A DNA stretch of 64,000 bases from Methylobacterium platani (lineage in GTDB: Bacteria; Pseudomonadota; Alphaproteobacteria; Rhizobiales; Beijerinckiaceae): positions 1-64,000 of the forward strand of contig NZ_LWHQ01000026.1 of the NCBI RefSeq assembly GCF_001653715.1, written 5' to 3'. Below, one piece after another: positions 21,251-30,492 of this stretch. The notes under the pieces were generated by a model. The model saw nothing but the letters and a program-made list of their open reading frames with translations, made no database searches and had not been told where the DNA came from. How positions within the stretch are numbered: the first letter of the stretch is position 1; the number at the start of each line of letters is the position of its first letter. The position numbers and the translations under genes are program-made.

Positions 21251-22615
21251 TCACGCCGCCGCGGCGACCACGCGGTTCCGGCCGTCCTGCTTGGCCTGGT
21301 AGAGCGCGAGGTCGGCGCGCTTGAGGATCTGGCCCGGATCGTCGTCCGCCGCCTGGCGGACCGCGACGCCGATCGAGACCGTGACGTCGATGGCGCAGGT
21401 GCCGCGCTGGACCTGGAAGGCCGCCGCCTCGATCCGCTCGCGGATGCGCTCGGCGACCTGGCGGGCGGCGTCGAGCCCGGTATCGGGCACCACGACGACG
21501 ATCTCCTCGCCGCCGTAGCGCGCCACCACGTCGATGCCGCGGGTCTGGCCGCGGATGCGGGTGGCGAATTCCTTGAGCACCTCGTCCCCGGCATCGTGGC
21601 CGAAGCGGTCGTTGATCGACTTGAAGCGGTCGATGTCGAGGATCAGCAGCGCCACGGGCCGGTCGCGCAAGGAAGGCTCGGAGAACAGGCCGGCGAGGTA
21701 GCTGTCGAGGTAGCGCCGGTTGTGCAGGCCGGTGAGCCCGTCGGTGACGGCGAGGTCCATCGAGGCCTGGACCGACTCGCGCAGCGAGTGCGAGAACCGC
21801 CGGCGCTTCACCTGGGTGCGGACCCGCGCGACGAGCTCGTTGCGGTCGATCGGGCGGACCAGGTAGTCGTGGACGCCGAGATCGAGGCCGCGCATGATCC
21901 GGGCGCGGTCGTGCGGATCGGCCAGCATCACCACCGGCACCGTGCGGGTGCGGTCGAGGGAGCGCAGCTGGCTGCACAGGCGCAGGCCGTCATGCTCCTG
22001 CAGGTCGAGGCTCACCAGCACCACGTCGTAGTCGCCGGCCTTGACCCGCTCCAGCGCCTCCTGCGGCGAGGCCACCGCCTCGACGCAATGGTACTGGCCG
22101 AGCGCCGCCGCCAGCCGCTCGGCGGAGGAGCGGCGATCCTCGACGATCAGCACGTTGGCGTTGTGGCCAGTCTCGGCGGTGGCGGCCGCCAGGGGATCGC
22201 CGACGCGCGAGGCCATGGCGCGGCTGCGCAGCTCGTCGGTCACCGCCTTCAGGCGCACCAGGCTGCGCACCCGGGCCATCAGGGCGGTGTCGTCGATCGG
22301 CTTGGTCAGGAAATCGTCGGCGCCCGCGTCGAGCCCGCGCAGGCGGTCGCCCGGCTGGTCGAGGGCGGTCACCATCACCACCGGCAGGTGGGCGGTCGTC
22401 GGCGTCGACTTGATCCGGCGGCAGACCTCGAACCCGTCCATGCCCGGCATCATCACGTCGAGCAGCACGATGTCGCACAGGCCCTTCTCGCACACCGCGA
22501 GCGCGTCGGGCCCGTTCATCGCCGAGACGACGTCGAAATACTCGACGGTCAATTTCGTCTCGAGCAATTTAATATTCGGAAACAGGTCGTCGACGATGAG
22601 AACGCGTGCCGACAT
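21251..22615 (-). CDS. pleD: PleD-type diguanylate cyclase response regulator
   Basis: This 454-aa protein makes c-di-GMP and controls the swarmer-to-stalked or motile-to-sessile transition. It has REC1 (about 1-120; phosphoacceptor Asp in VLLDVMMPGMDG), REC2 (about 150-270), where the acceptor position reads Ser (VLVSLDLQEHDG) so it is a pseudoreceiver as in PleD, and a GGDEF domain (about 285-450). The active site is GGEEI, a functional GGDEF variant, and RGID five residues upstream is an RxxD inhibitory I-site, so product inhibition is expected. It lies 26 bp downstream of divK, the conserved alphaproteobacterial pair. Confidence 0.95.
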   Translation of the reverse strand: MSARVLIVDDLFPNIKLLETKLTVEYFDVVSAMNGPDALAVCEKGLCDIVLLDVMMPGMDGFEVCRRIKSTPTTAHLPVVMVTALDQPGDRLRGLDAGADDFLTKPIDDTALMARVRSLVRLKAVTDELRSRAMASRVGDPLAAATAETGHNANVLIVEDRRSSAERLAAALGQYHCVEAVASPQEALERVKAGDYDVVLVSLDLQEHDGLRLCSQLRSLDRTRTVPVVMLADPHDRARIMRGLDLGVHDYLVRPIDRNELVARVRTQVKRRRFSHSLRESVQASMDLAVTDGLTGLHNRRYLDSYLAGLFSEPSLRDRPVALLILDIDRFKSINDRFGHDAGDEVLKEFATRIRGQTRGIDVVARYGGEEIVVVVPDTGLDAARQVAERIRERIEAAAFQVQRGTCAIDVTVSIGVAVRQAADDDPGQILKRADLALYQAKQDGRNRVVAAAA

Positions 22616-22641
22616 GGAAGGTCAGGCCTCTCAGCTCTGGA

Positions 22642-23022
22642 TCAGCTCTGGCGCTCGTCGCCGACATAGGTGCGCACCGTCGCGAGGAACTTCGCGACCG
22701 AGATGGGCTTCGACAGGTAGGCCTCGCAGCCCCCCTCGCGGATGCGCTCCTCGTCACCCTTCATGGCGAAGGCCGTGATGGCGATCACCGGGATGCCCTT
22801 GAGCTCATCGTCCTCCTTGAGCCATTTAGTGACCTCGAGGCCCGAGACCTCGGGGAGCTGAATGTCCATCAGGATCAGGTCCGGCCGATGCCGGCGCGCC
22901 AGCTCGATCGCCTCGATCCCGTTGGCCGTCTTGAGGGTCGCGTAGCCGTGAGCCTCCAACAGGTCGTTGAAGAGCTTCATGTTCAGCTCGTTATCCTCGA
23001 CGATGAGCACCGTTTTCGTCAT
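22642..23022 (-). CDS. divK: Cell-cycle response regulator DivK
   Basis: DivK is a single-domain receiver (126 aa) that, when phosphorylated by DivJ/PleC-type kinases, acts through DivL and CckA to lower CtrA activity; it also stimulates PleD's kinase. The receiver is complete: acidic pair ED near residue 9, phosphoacceptor Asp in [13 protein letters not shown], Thr/Ala in AITAFAM and Lys in LSKPIS. No output domain follows. It heads the divK-pleD operon and is divergent from the DUF3572 gene. Confidence 0.96.
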   Translation of the reverse strand: MTKTVLIVEDNELNMKLFNDLLEAHGYATLKTANGIEAIELARRHRPDLILMDIQLPEVSGLEVTKWLKEDDELKGIPVIAITAFAMKGDEERIREGGCEAYLSKPISVAKFLATVRTYVGDERQS

Positions 23023-23100
23023 GGCTCACTGTCCCCGGCGCTCCAGCGGCCCGCGTCACACCCGGCAGCAAACCGGACCCGCAACACTGTTAAGCGGCAC

Positions 23101-23433
23101 ATGTTGATGAAACGCAAATTCGATGGATTGGCCAGGGGGTCCGATCCCCGTGGCGGAGTGCTGAGTGAATCCGCCGCGGAGGCCCTGGGAACCCGCGTCT
23201 TCGGCTACGTCACCGGCGAGCCGGGGCGCCTGCTGCGGTTCATGGAGACCTCCGGCCTCTCGCCGGACGCGCTGCGGCAGGCCGCCGGCAGCCCGGAGCT
23301 CATCGCCGGCCTCCTCGACCACGTGGTGGCGGACGAGGAGCTGCTCGTGGCCTGTGCGGGCGCCCTCGAGGTCTCGCCCGAGCGGATCACCCAGGCGTGG
23401 CGCCGCCTCGGGCCGCCGGAGTTCAGCGAGTGA
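23101..23433 (+). CDS. DUF3572 family protein
   Basis: This 110-aa acidic, helical protein matches the DUF3572 family (segments RFMETSGLSPDALRQAAGSPE and LLDHVVADEELLVACA), typically encoded beside divK-pleD in Rhizobiales. Function is unknown. The start at 23101 is chosen from two close ATGs (23101, 23107) with AAGCGG upstream; it is uncertain by a few codons. The stop is 13 nt before dinB, so the two are probably co-transcribed. Confidence 0.8.
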   Translation: MLMKRKFDGLARGSDPRGGVLSESAAEALGTRVFGYVTGEPGRLLRFMETSGLSPDALRQAAGSPELIAGLLDHVVADEELLVACAGALEVSPERITQAWRRLGPPEFSE

Positions 23434-23446
23434 GCCGGGCGCGCCG

Positions 23447-24823
23447 ATGAGGACGGGGAGCGCCGCCTTCTGCCGCGATTGCGGCGCGACCGGCCCGGAC
23501 GCGCCGGGATCCCGCTGCCGGGCCTGCGGCTCACCGCGCCTCCTCGCCCATCCCGAGCGCGACGCGCTCGCCATCGCGCACGTCGATTGCGACGCCTTCT
23601 ACGCCGCGGTCGAGAAGCGCGACGACCCCTCCCTGCGCGACCGGCCGCTGATCATCGGCGGCGGGCGGCGGGGCGTCGTCTCGACCGCCTGCTACATCGC
23701 GCGCATCCGCGGCGTGCATTCGGCGATGCCGATGTTCCGCGCCCTCGAGGCCTGCCCGGACGCGGTGGTGCTGCGGCCCGACATGGAGAAGTACGCCCGG
23801 GTCGGCCGGGAGGTGCGGGCGATGATGCAGGCGCTGACGCCGCTGGTCGAGCCGGTCTCGATCGACGAGGCCTTCCTCGACCTGTCCGGCACCGAGCGGC
23901 TGCACGGCGCCGCGCCGGCCGTGACCCTGGCGCGCTTCGCCCGCAGGGTCGAGGCGGAGATCGGCATCACCGTCTCGGTCGGGCTCGCCCCCAACAAGTT
24001 CCTGGCCAAGATCGCCTCCGACCTCGAGAAGCCGCGCGGCTTCTCGATCATCGGCCGGGCGGAGGCAGAGGCCTTCCTGGCGCCGCGGCCGGTGCGGATC
24101 CTGCCCGGCATCGGCCAGGCCACCGCCGAGCGCCTCGCCGCGCTGGGCATCCGGCGGATCGGCGAGATCGGCCGGGTCGCACCCGAGCGGCTGCAGGCCG
24201 CGCTCGGGCGCGACGCCGCGCGGCTGCGCGCGCTCGCCCGCGGCGAGGATCCGCGCCGGGTCCAGCCCGTGCGCGAGACGAAGAGCATCTCGGGCGAGAC
24301 CACCTTCGCCGAGGACCTGCGCGCCTTCGAGGACCTGCGGCCGGTGCTGTGGCGGCTGTGCGAGACGGTGGCGCGGCGCCTGAAGCGGGCCGAGCTCGCC
24401 GCCGGCAGCGTCACCCTGAAGCTGAAGGACCGGGATTTCCGCCTGCGCACCCGCACCCGCTCGGGGCTGGCGCCGACGCAGGTCGCCGAGCGGCTGTTTC
24501 GCCCGGCCGAGGCGCTGCTGCGCGAGGCCTGCGACGGCACCGCCTTCCGGCTGATCGGGATCGGGGCCGGCGACCTGTGCGGCGCGGCCCATGCCGACCG
24601 GGGCGACCTCGCCGACGTCTCGGCCGTCCGCGAGGCCCGCCGGGCCGCGGCGATCGACGCCCTGCGCGACCGCTTCGGCGCGGCGGCGGTGCAGCGCGGG
24701 CTCGGCTTCGCACCGCAGGACGGAAATCCGTCCGGCGGAGGTGCGCGCAAGGGGCCGCCCGGCAAGCGGCCGCCCGGAGAGGCCCCGCCCGGCAAAGGGC
24801 CGCCGGAGCGAGGATCGCGCTAG
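23447..24823 (+). CDS. dinB: DNA polymerase IV (Y-family) with N-terminal zinc ribbon
   Basis: DinB is an error-prone translesion polymerase. The 458-aa product begins with a zinc-ribbon-like pair (CRDCG at about 9-13, CRACG at about 24-28), common in alphaproteobacterial DinB. The palm follows with metal ligands in HVDCDAFYA (about 45) and SIDEAFLDL (about 145), a helix-hairpin-helix thumb (ILPGIGQATAERL) and the little-finger domain. The last 35 residues are a Pro/Gly/Lys repeat (GPPGK-like units), replacing or masking a canonical clamp-binding tail. The ATG at 23447 is 13 nt after the DUF3572 stop. Confidence 0.93.
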   Translation: MRTGSAAFCRDCGATGPDAPGSRCRACGSPRLLAHPERDALAIAHVDCDAFYAAVEKRDDPSLRDRPLIIGGGRRGVVSTACYIARIRGVHSAMPMFRALEACPDAVVLRPDMEKYARVGREVRAMMQALTPLVEPVSIDEAFLDLSGTERLHGAAPAVTLARFARRVEAEIGITVSVGLAPNKFLAKIASDLEKPRGFSIIGRAEAEAFLAPRPVRILPGIGQATAERLAALGIRRIGEIGRVAPERLQAALGRDAARLRALARGEDPRRVQPVRETKSISGETTFAEDLRAFEDLRPVLWRLCETVARRLKRAELAAGSVTLKLKDRDFRLRTRTRSGLAPTQVAERLFRPAEALLREACDGTAFRLIGIGAGDLCGAAHADRGDLADVSAVREARRAAAIDALRDRFGAAAVQRGLGFAPQDGNPSGGGARKGPPGKRPPGEAPPGKGPPERGSR

Positions 24824-24854
24824 GCGGCCCGGCAGTCCGCTCGCCGGACCCCGT

Positions 24855-24902
24855 GGCCGCCCGCTCGGCCGCCCGCTCGGCCGTCCGCTCGGCCGTCCGC
24901 TC
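24855..24902. repeat. Four tandem 12-bp repeats
   Basis: Units GGCCGCCCGCTC (x2) and GGCCGTCCGCTC (x2) follow head to tail in the 88-bp gap between the dinB stop and the convergent eipB stop. A fifth, degraded copy follows. Probably a slippage product; no function evident. Confidence 0.9.
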
Positions 24903-24911
24903 GGCAGCCGG

Positions 24912-25793
24912 TCAGGGCTTGCAGTCCTTGCTCTCCGGCAGGAGGTCGATGCGCGAGAGCTCGCCCTTGAGGGAGAACTCGCCGTAATCGAGGCGCAGCG
25001 CCCCGCTCACGCCGTTCTCGTAGAGGTCGAAGGCGAGGACGTAGACGGGCGTGCGCTCCCCCTCCCCCGGCGAGAAGTAGCTGAGCGTCACCGGCCAGTG
25101 CGGCATCGCCGCCATCGCGCCGTCGCGCAAGGGGGCGTCGACGGGCACGGAGGCCGGCTTCGGCGCGTCCGGCTTGGTCGCGTCGGGTTTGGCCGGATCG
25201 GATTTGGCCGCATCGGCCGCGACGGCGCGTTGCGGGCCGATCACCGCCAGGGTGTCGTAGACCTTGCGGCCGTCATCCGACCCGTCGAACACCTTCACGG
25301 CGACGGTGGTCTGCCCGGCGCGGGCGGCCTCGATCAGCCGGCGCATGTGGGCGGCGGGAAACAGCACCTCGCCGGGCACCGCCATCTCGCCGCGCTTGGG
25401 CTGCTTGAGGGTGACGTCGACGCCGTTGGCCGAGCGCTCGGCGCTGCCGTCGACCGGGGCGGCGGCCTTGCCGTTGAGGTCGGACTGGGTGCGGAAGCGG
25501 AAGCTGCGCCCGTCGCCGCTCTCGAAGGTGGTGTTGCGCAGGTCGGAGGTGCGGGTGCCGCTCTCCGAGCTCTCCAGCACCGTCACCTGCCGGTACTGCA
25601 GGGCGAAGCCCTTGCAGGAATCGCCGGAGAAATCGAACACGATCCGGCCCCGGGCGCCCTCGACCGCGCGGGTGCCGGAACTGCCGGACAGCGACAGGTC
25701 GTAGACGGCGCGGTGGGGCGCGAGATGCACGGCCTCGGCCGCCAAGGCGGACGGCGAGAGCGCGAGCAGGACGCACGCGAGGAGTGATCGCAT
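24912..25793 (-). CDS. eipB: EipB-type cell-envelope integrity protein (DUF1849)
   Basis: EipB is a periplasmic beta-spiral protein needed for envelope integrity in Brucella and conserved in Rhizobiales. The 293-aa product has a signal peptide (MRSLLACVLLALSPSALA), then the DUF1849 body beginning with HRAVYDLSL. Two cysteines, one in DSCKGF and one near the C-terminus in SKDCKP, match the conserved disulfide pair. Around residues 185-215 is a low-complexity insertion of Asp/Ala/Lys/Pro repeats. The ATG at 25793 has GGAG about 9 nt upstream. The symbol is by family similarity. Confidence 0.88.
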   Translation of the reverse strand: MRSLLACVLLALSPSALAAEAVHLAPHRAVYDLSLSGSSGTRAVEGARGRIVFDFSGDSCKGFALQYRQVTVLESSESGTRTSDLRNTTFESGDGRSFRFRTQSDLNGKAAAPVDGSAERSANGVDVTLKQPKRGEMAVPGEVLFPAAHMRRLIEAARAGQTTVAVKVFDGSDDGRKVYDTLAVIGPQRAVAADAAKSDPAKPDATKPDAPKPASVPVDAPLRDGAMAAMPHWPVTLSYFSPGEGERTPVYVLAFDLYENGVSGALRLDYGEFSLKGELSRIDLLPESKDCKP

Positions 25794-26348
25794 GAGGTCT
25801 CCCGGGGCGGCCGCCGGTGCTGGCGTCGGCCTGTTGGCCTTCCCAAGATAGGCCCCGCCCCGACGCCCGGCAACGTGACGCCCGGCGACAGGGCGCCGGC
25901 ACCGGGATCGGCCGGGGCGTGGCGTCATTGCCACGCTTGCTCGAACACGGCGCCCTCAATCAGGGATTGAGCGTGCCCGACGTGGCGCCGCCCCCTCGCC
26001 GCGACCGGTCCGGCCGGGCCGCGAAATCCGCCGGCGCCCGGTGCAAACGCCGGGCGGACAAGAGATTTTTCCGCCCCCGGAGCGATCCGGACACTGCCGT
26101 GCGGCCGGCCGGCAATGCAACTTGAGCGCGATGGGACGGGACGCCCGCCGCGGGGAAAAACCGACACCCGGGGGGGCCGGACTCTTGCGCGGGTGTTAGG
26201 CCGTCCTGTAGGTTCACCCCGTCGCCACCGCCCGAGGCGTGGCGGCGATCACCAGCAGGATCGGACGGACTGAACGCGCGGTCGAACGGCGGACCGCTCG
26301 CGTCTGCGCGTCGATTCCATGGGTGATGTCGGGGGAGTGGAGGCGGCG
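25794..26348. other. Divergent regulatory region between eipB and gcrA
   Basis: About 550 bp without a credible gene; frames here lack start signals and family similarity. It contains a close direct repeat GACGCCCGGC near 25865-25890 and two GANTC sites (26180-26184, 26313-26317). A candidate gcrA promoter pairs TTGCGC (26185-26190) with TAGGTT (26209-26214). Confidence 0.5.
26180..26214 (+). promoter_or_regulatory. Candidate gcrA promoter with adjoining CcrM (GANTC) site
   Basis: TTGCGC (26185-26190) and TAGGTT (26209-26214) are 18 bp apart. A GACTC site (26180-26184) abuts the -35. In alphaproteobacteria GANTC is methylated by CcrM, and GcrA acts at promoters with such sites, so autoregulation is possible. 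The -10 match is modest. Confidence 0.35.
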
Positions 26349-26876
26349 ATGGTGGATGCGGGCCCGAGCTGGACGAAGGAGCGCGTCGAGCTTCTCACGC
26401 GGCTGTGGAGCGACGGCCTGAGCGCCAGCCAGATCGCGGCCGAGATCGGCGGCGTCTCCCGCAACGCGGTCATCGGCAAGGTCCACCGCCTCGGCCTCGC
26501 CGGCCGCGTGGTGCGGGCGAACGGTGCGTCCCAGGCCGCCGGGCGCCGGCCTCGGGGCGAGGCCGATTCGTCCATTGCCCTCGTCGCGGGTTCGCAGACC
26601 GTCCTCGCGCCCGCGCCGCCGTCGCTGGCCCTCGTGCCGAGCCACGCTTCCGCGGCGTCCGACCCGGTCGCGCTGCCGGAAAGCGTCCGCGTCACCATCA
26701 TGGAGCTGCGGGAATTCATGTGCCGCTGGCCGATGGGCGACCCGTCCACGCCGGATTTCCGCTTCTGCGGCGACCGCGCGATCACCGGCCTGCCCTACTG
26801 CACCCACCACAGCCGCATCGCCTACCAGCCCGCCGCCGAGCGCAAGCGCGACCGCCGGGCCGTCGGGTTCCGATAG
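26349..26876 (+). CDS. gcrA: Cell-cycle regulator GcrA
   Basis: GcrA is an alphaproteobacterial transcription factor that binds sigma-70 RNA polymerase at promoters carrying methylated GANTC sites. The 175-aa product has the N-terminal helix-turn-helix (SWTKERVELLTRLW, GLSASQIAAEIGGVSRNAVIGKVHRLGL, about 5-48), a variable Ala/Pro linker, and the C-terminal sigma-interacting region with CRWPMGDP, FCGDR and PYCTHHSRIAYQP. The ATG at 26349 has GGAGG 6 nt upstream; an earlier in-frame ATG at 26319 would add ten residues without family support. It converges on phoB. Confidence 0.95.
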   Translation: MVDAGPSWTKERVELLTRLWSDGLSASQIAAEIGGVSRNAVIGKVHRLGLAGRVVRANGASQAAGRRPRGEADSSIALVAGSQTVLAPAPPSLALVPSHASAASDPVALPESVRVTIMELREFMCRWPMGDPSTPDFRFCGDRAITGLPYCTHHSRIAYQPAAERKRDRRAVGFR

Positions 26877-26885
26877 CAAGATGCC

Positions 26886-26914
26886 TCGGCAAGCGGCGGC
26901 CCGCCGCTTGCCGA
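26886..26914. terminator. Stem-loop after gcrA
   Basis: A 13-bp perfect stem (26886-26898 with 26902-26914, 3-nt loop) starts 9 nt past the gcrA stop, between convergent gcrA and phoB. There is no T tract. Confidence 0.45.
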
Positions 26915-27017
26915 TGGGTGGACGATATCGTTCAAATCCTAACGATTCCTGTCCGGCGGCTCGGCCGGACCTGCGCGAAACTCCGGCCCGGTTCAAGCCC
27001 GGCCCGGCGCCTCGCCC

Positions 27018-27719
27018 TCACGCATCCGGCGCGAACATCTCGTCGAACGAGTAGCCCGAGCCGCGCACCGTGCGGATCGGGTCGCTGTCGCGGCCGCGGT
27101 TGATCGCCTTGCGCAGGCGGCCGATATGCACGTCGACGGTGCGCTCGTCGATGTAGACGTCGTGGCCCCAGACGCCGTCGAGGAGCTGCTCGCGGGAGAA
27201 GACCCGGCCGGGGCTCTGCATCAGGAACTCGAGCAGCTTGAACTCGGTCGGGCCGAGATGCAGCTCGCGGCCGTCGCGGCGGACGCGGTGGCTGACCCGG
27301 TCGAGCTCGATGTCGCCGGCGACGAGCAGGTCGGCGACGTGGGCGGGCTTCGCGCGGCGCAGCAGCGCCCGCACCCGCGCCAGCAACTCGGGCACCGAGA
27401 ACGGCTTGACGATGTAGTCGTCGGCCCCGGTGGCCAGGCCCCGCACCCGGTCGCCTTCCTCGCCGCGGGCCGTCAGCATGATGACCGGCAGCCGCTCGGT
27501 CTCGCGGCGGGCGCGGATGCGCCGGCACAGCTCGATGCCGGACAGGCCGGGCATCATCCAGTCGAGGAGGACGAGGTCCGGCACCTGCTCGCGCAGGCGG
27601 ATGTCGGCCTCGTCGCCCCGGGCCACGGCGTCGACCTCGAAGCCTTCGGCCTCGAGGTTGTAGCGCAGGAGCAGGGTGAGGGCCTCTTCGTCCTCGACGA
27701 TCAGGATGCGGGTGCTCAT
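27018..27719 (-). CDS. phoB: Phosphate regulon response regulator PhoB
   Basis: PhoB activates the Pho regulon under phosphate limitation. The 233-aa OmpR-type regulator has a receiver domain (about 1-120; phosphoacceptor in LVLLDWMMPG, Lys in IVKPFS) and a winged-helix DNA-binding domain (about 130-225; GPTEFKLLEFL, RTVDVHIGRLRKA, RTVRGSGYSF). It is the last gene of the pst-phoU-phoB series, 83 bp after phoU. No phoR histidine kinase gene is present in the window. Confidence 0.96.
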   Translation of the reverse strand: MSTRILIVEDEEALTLLLRYNLEAEGFEVDAVARGDEADIRLREQVPDLVLLDWMMPGLSGIELCRRIRARRETERLPVIMLTARGEEGDRVRGLATGADDYIVKPFSVPELLARVRALLRRAKPAHVADLLVAGDIELDRVSHRVRRDGRELHLGPTEFKLLEFLMQSPGRVFSREQLLDGVWGHDVYIDERTVDVHIGRLRKAINRGRDSDPIRTVRGSGYSFDEMFAPDA

Positions 27720-27802
27720 CGGGGGTGCTTCGAGGTGGGGAGGGCGAGACCGGGCCCGGGCGGTGGACGAGCCCGCCGGGCTCGCGCCCGGGGGCCGGCC
27801 GG

Positions 27803-28522
27803 TCAGGCCTCGGTGTGGTTGTCGAGGGTGGCGAAGCTCGAACGGTCGTTCTTCGGGCGCTCGGTCGCGAGGGTCTCGCCGGTGGCGAGGTAGTGGATCG
27901 TCTCGGCGATGTTGGTGGTGTGGTCGCCGATGCGCTCGACGTTCTTGGCGCAGAACAGCAGGTGCGTGCAGAACGTGATGTTGCGCGGATCCTCCATCAT
28001 GTAGGTCAGGAGCTCGCGGAACAGCGAGGTGTAGAGCGCGTCGATGCCGCCGTCGCGGGCCCAGACGTCGAGGGCCGCCACGGTGTCCTGGGTGGCGTAG
28101 GCGTCGAGCACGTCCTTGAGCTGGCCCTGGACCAGCTCGTTCATGTGCTCCACGCCGACGACGATCTTCTGCAGCTGGACCTGGTCGCTGATCGCGACGA
28201 CGCGCTTGGCGACGTTCTTGGCGAGGTCGCCGATACGCTCGAGGTCGCCCGAGACGCGGATCGCCGAGATCGTCTCGCGCAGGTCGACGGCCATCGGCTG
28301 GCGCTTGGCGATCAGCAGGATCGCCTTCTCCTCGATCTCGCGCTGCAGCCCGTCGAGGCGCTGGTCGACGGCGATCACCGCCTGGGCGAGGGCGGCGTCG
28401 CGGCGCAAGAGCGCCTGGCCGGAATCGGCCACCATCTTCTCGGCGATGCCGCCCATCTCGGCGATGCTGCGCCGCAGGTTCTGCAACTCCTGATCGTAGG
28501 AGGTGACGATGTGGCTCGACAT
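27803..28522 (-). CDS. phoU: Phosphate signalling protein PhoU
   Basis: PhoU represses Pho signalling by linking the PstSCAB transporter to PhoR. The 239-aa product has two PhoU helical-bundle repeats (about 20-105 and 120-205) with the metal-binding E/DxxxD-type motifs visible as SGDLERIGDLAKN and AKNVERIGDHTTN. The ATG at 28522 has GAGGAG 6 nt upstream. It lies between pstB and phoB on the minus strand. Confidence 0.96.
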   Translation of the reverse strand: MSSHIVTSYDQELQNLRRSIAEMGGIAEKMVADSGQALLRRDAALAQAVIAVDQRLDGLQREIEEKAILLIAKRQPMAVDLRETISAIRVSGDLERIGDLAKNVAKRVVAISDQVQLQKIVVGVEHMNELVQGQLKDVLDAYATQDTVAALDVWARDGGIDALYTSLFRELLTYMMEDPRNITFCTHLLFCAKNVERIGDHTTNIAETIHYLATGETLATERPKNDRSSFATLDNHTEA

Positions 28523-28617
28523 GGGAAGCTCCTCGCGATGAGGTGGAGCAAGGACGGGGCGGAACGAACGCCTGGGCCGGCCCGGTTCGCCGGGCCGGCG
28601 GATCGGGGCGGGACGCC

Positions 28618-29430
28618 TCAGCCGAACCGGCCGGTGATGTAGTCCTGGGTCTGGCGCTTCGTCGGGTTCATGAACAGCCGGTTGGTCGGGCCGAACTCGA
28701 CCAGCTCGCCGAGATACATGAAGGCGGTGAACTGCGAGATGCGCGCCGCCTGCTGCATGTTGTGGGTGACGATGGCGATGGTGAACTCGGTCCGCAGTTG
28801 CTCGATCAGCTCCTCGATGCGGCCGGTCGAGATCGGGTCGAGGGCCGAGGTCGGCTCGTCGAACAGGATCACCTCCGGGCGCTGCGCCACCGTGCGGGCG
28901 ATGCAGAGGCGCTGCTGCTGGCCGCCGGACAGGCCCATGCCGGACTGCCTGAGCTTGTCCTTCACCTCGTCCCACAGCGCGCCCTTGCGCAGGGCCTCCT
29001 CGACGCGGACGTCGAGGTCGGCCTTGCCGAGGCGCTCGTAGAGCCGGATGCCGAACGCGATGTTGTCGTAGATCGACATCGGGAACGGGGTCGGCTTCTG
29101 GAACACCATGCCGACCCGGGCGCGCAGCTCGTTGAGGTCGATCGACGGGTCCAGGATGTTGCGGCCGTCGAGCAGGATCTGCCCTTCGGCGCGCTGATCG
29201 GGGTAGAGGCTGTAGATGCGGTTGAAGGTGCGCAGCAACGTCGACTTGCCGCAGCCCGACGGCCCGATCAGCGCCGTGACCTGGCGGTCGAGGAAGTTGA
29301 GGTTGATGTTCTTCAGGCCCTTGAAGTCGCCGTAGTAGAAGTTGAGGTCCTTCACGGCGAGGCGGATCGCGGCGGCTTCGTCGGCCGTGCTCTGGCCCAC
29401 GACCGGCGCGGCGGTGGCGGTGGCGCTCAT
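28618..29430 (-). CDS. pstB: Phosphate ABC transporter ATP-binding protein PstB
   Basis: PstB powers phosphate import. The 270-aa ATPase has Walker [10 protein letters not shown] (about 57-65), the signature LSGGQQQR, Walker [13 protein letters not shown] and the H-loop His in IVTHNMQQA. The ATG at 29430 (MSATATAAP) has GGAG 8 nt upstream; an in-frame start eight codons earlier lacks a ribosome binding site. It follows pstA after 118 bp. Confidence 0.97.
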   Translation of the reverse strand: MSATATAAPVVGQSTADEAAAIRLAVKDLNFYYGDFKGLKNINLNFLDRQVTALIGPSGCGKSTLLRTFNRIYSLYPDQRAEGQILLDGRNILDPSIDLNELRARVGMVFQKPTPFPMSIYDNIAFGIRLYERLGKADLDVRVEEALRKGALWDEVKDKLRQSGMGLSGGQQQRLCIARTVAQRPEVILFDEPTSALDPISTGRIEELIEQLRTEFTIAIVTHNMQQAARISQFTAFMYLGELVEFGPTNRLFMNPTKRQTQDYITGRFG

Positions 29431-29548
29431 CGGTGTGTCTCCGGGCAGGAGCATTTTTCGACGACGGTCGTCGAAGAAAATGCGGCAAAGTCGGATGCGG
29501 GGGACAGCGTCCGGTCGCGGAACGACCGGACGCTGCTGGACATGGCGG

Positions 29549-30466
29549 TCAGCGCCCCTTCGGGCCGCTCAGGACGAGGCGGGCCACGATCGACAGGCCC
29601 AGGATGGTGACGGTGATGAGGAGCGCGCCGGCCCAGGCCAGCTGGCGCCAGTTCTCGTAGGGCGAGAGCGCGAACTGGTAGATCATCACCGGCAGGTTCG
29701 CGACGCCGCCCATCAGGTTGGGGCTGAACCAGGAATTGTTGTTGAGCGCGGTGAACAGCAGCGGCGCGGTCTCGCCGGCGATGCGGGCGAGCGCCAGCAG
29801 CACGCCGGTGACGATGCCCGACTGCGCCGCCCGCCAGGTGACGCTGCGGATCACGATCGAGGTCGGCGCGCCGAGCGCCGCGCCGGCCTCGCGCAGGGTG
29901 CCGGGCACCAGGCGCAGCATGTCCTCGGTGGTGCGCACGATCACCGGCGTGGCGATGATCGCGAGCGCGACGCCGCCGGCCCAGCCCGAATAGCCGCCCA
30001 TCGGCCGCACCATCAGGGTGTAGACGAACAGGCCGATCAGGATCGAGGGCGCCGAGAGCAGGATGTCGTTGAGGAAGCGGATCAGGTTGGCGAGGTGCGA
30101 GGCGCGGCCGTACTCGGCGAGGTAGGTGCCGGCGAGCACGCCGACGGGTGTGGCCACCACGATGCCGAGCGCCGTCATCACGAGGCTGCCGAGGATCGCG
30201 TTGGCGATGCCGCCGCCGGCGGAGCCGGGACCGGGGGTGACCTGGGTGAACAGGGCCGGCGAGAAGCCCTGCACGCCCTGGACGATCAGCATCAGGAGGA
30301 TCGAGCCGAGCACGAGGGCGCCGAGCACGGTGGCGCCCGTGCAGGCGACGATCAGGAGCTTGTCGGCGGAGCGGCGGCTCGCGCGGACCCGGCCCCAGCT
30401 CTGGGCGGCCGGAGCGCTCGGGGCGCCCGGGGCGGAGGCCGACACCGCGGCGGGAGAGGCGTTCAT
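29549..30466 (-). CDS. pstA: Phosphate ABC transporter permease PstA
   Basis: PstA is one of the two inner-membrane permeases of the Pst transporter. The 305-aa protein has about six transmembrane helices after an Ala/Pro-rich cytoplasmic N-terminus, and the ABC permease EAA-type loop near residues 195-225 ([21 protein letters not shown]). It is 26 bp downstream of pstC, so co-translation is likely. Confidence 0.96.
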   Translation of the reverse strand: MNASPAAVSASAPGAPSAPAAQSWGRVRASRRSADKLLIVACTGATVLGALVLGSILLMLIVQGVQGFSPALFTQVTPGPGSAGGGIANAILGSLVMTALGIVVATPVGVLAGTYLAEYGRASHLANLIRFLNDILLSAPSILIGLFVYTLMVRPMGGYSGWAGGVALAIIATPVIVRTTEDMLRLVPGTLREAGAALGAPTSIVIRSVTWRAAQSGIVTGVLLALARIAGETAPLLFTALNNNSWFSPNLMGGVANLPVMIYQFALSPYENWRQLAWAGALLITVTILGLSIVARLVLSGPKGR

Positions 30467-30492
30467 CGGGAAGCGTCCTGCGGGCTACGGGG

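Noticed and set aside
26214..26996. Long minus-strand frames opposite gcrA
   Set aside because: They are shadows of the gcrA coding sequence with no start signal and no domain.
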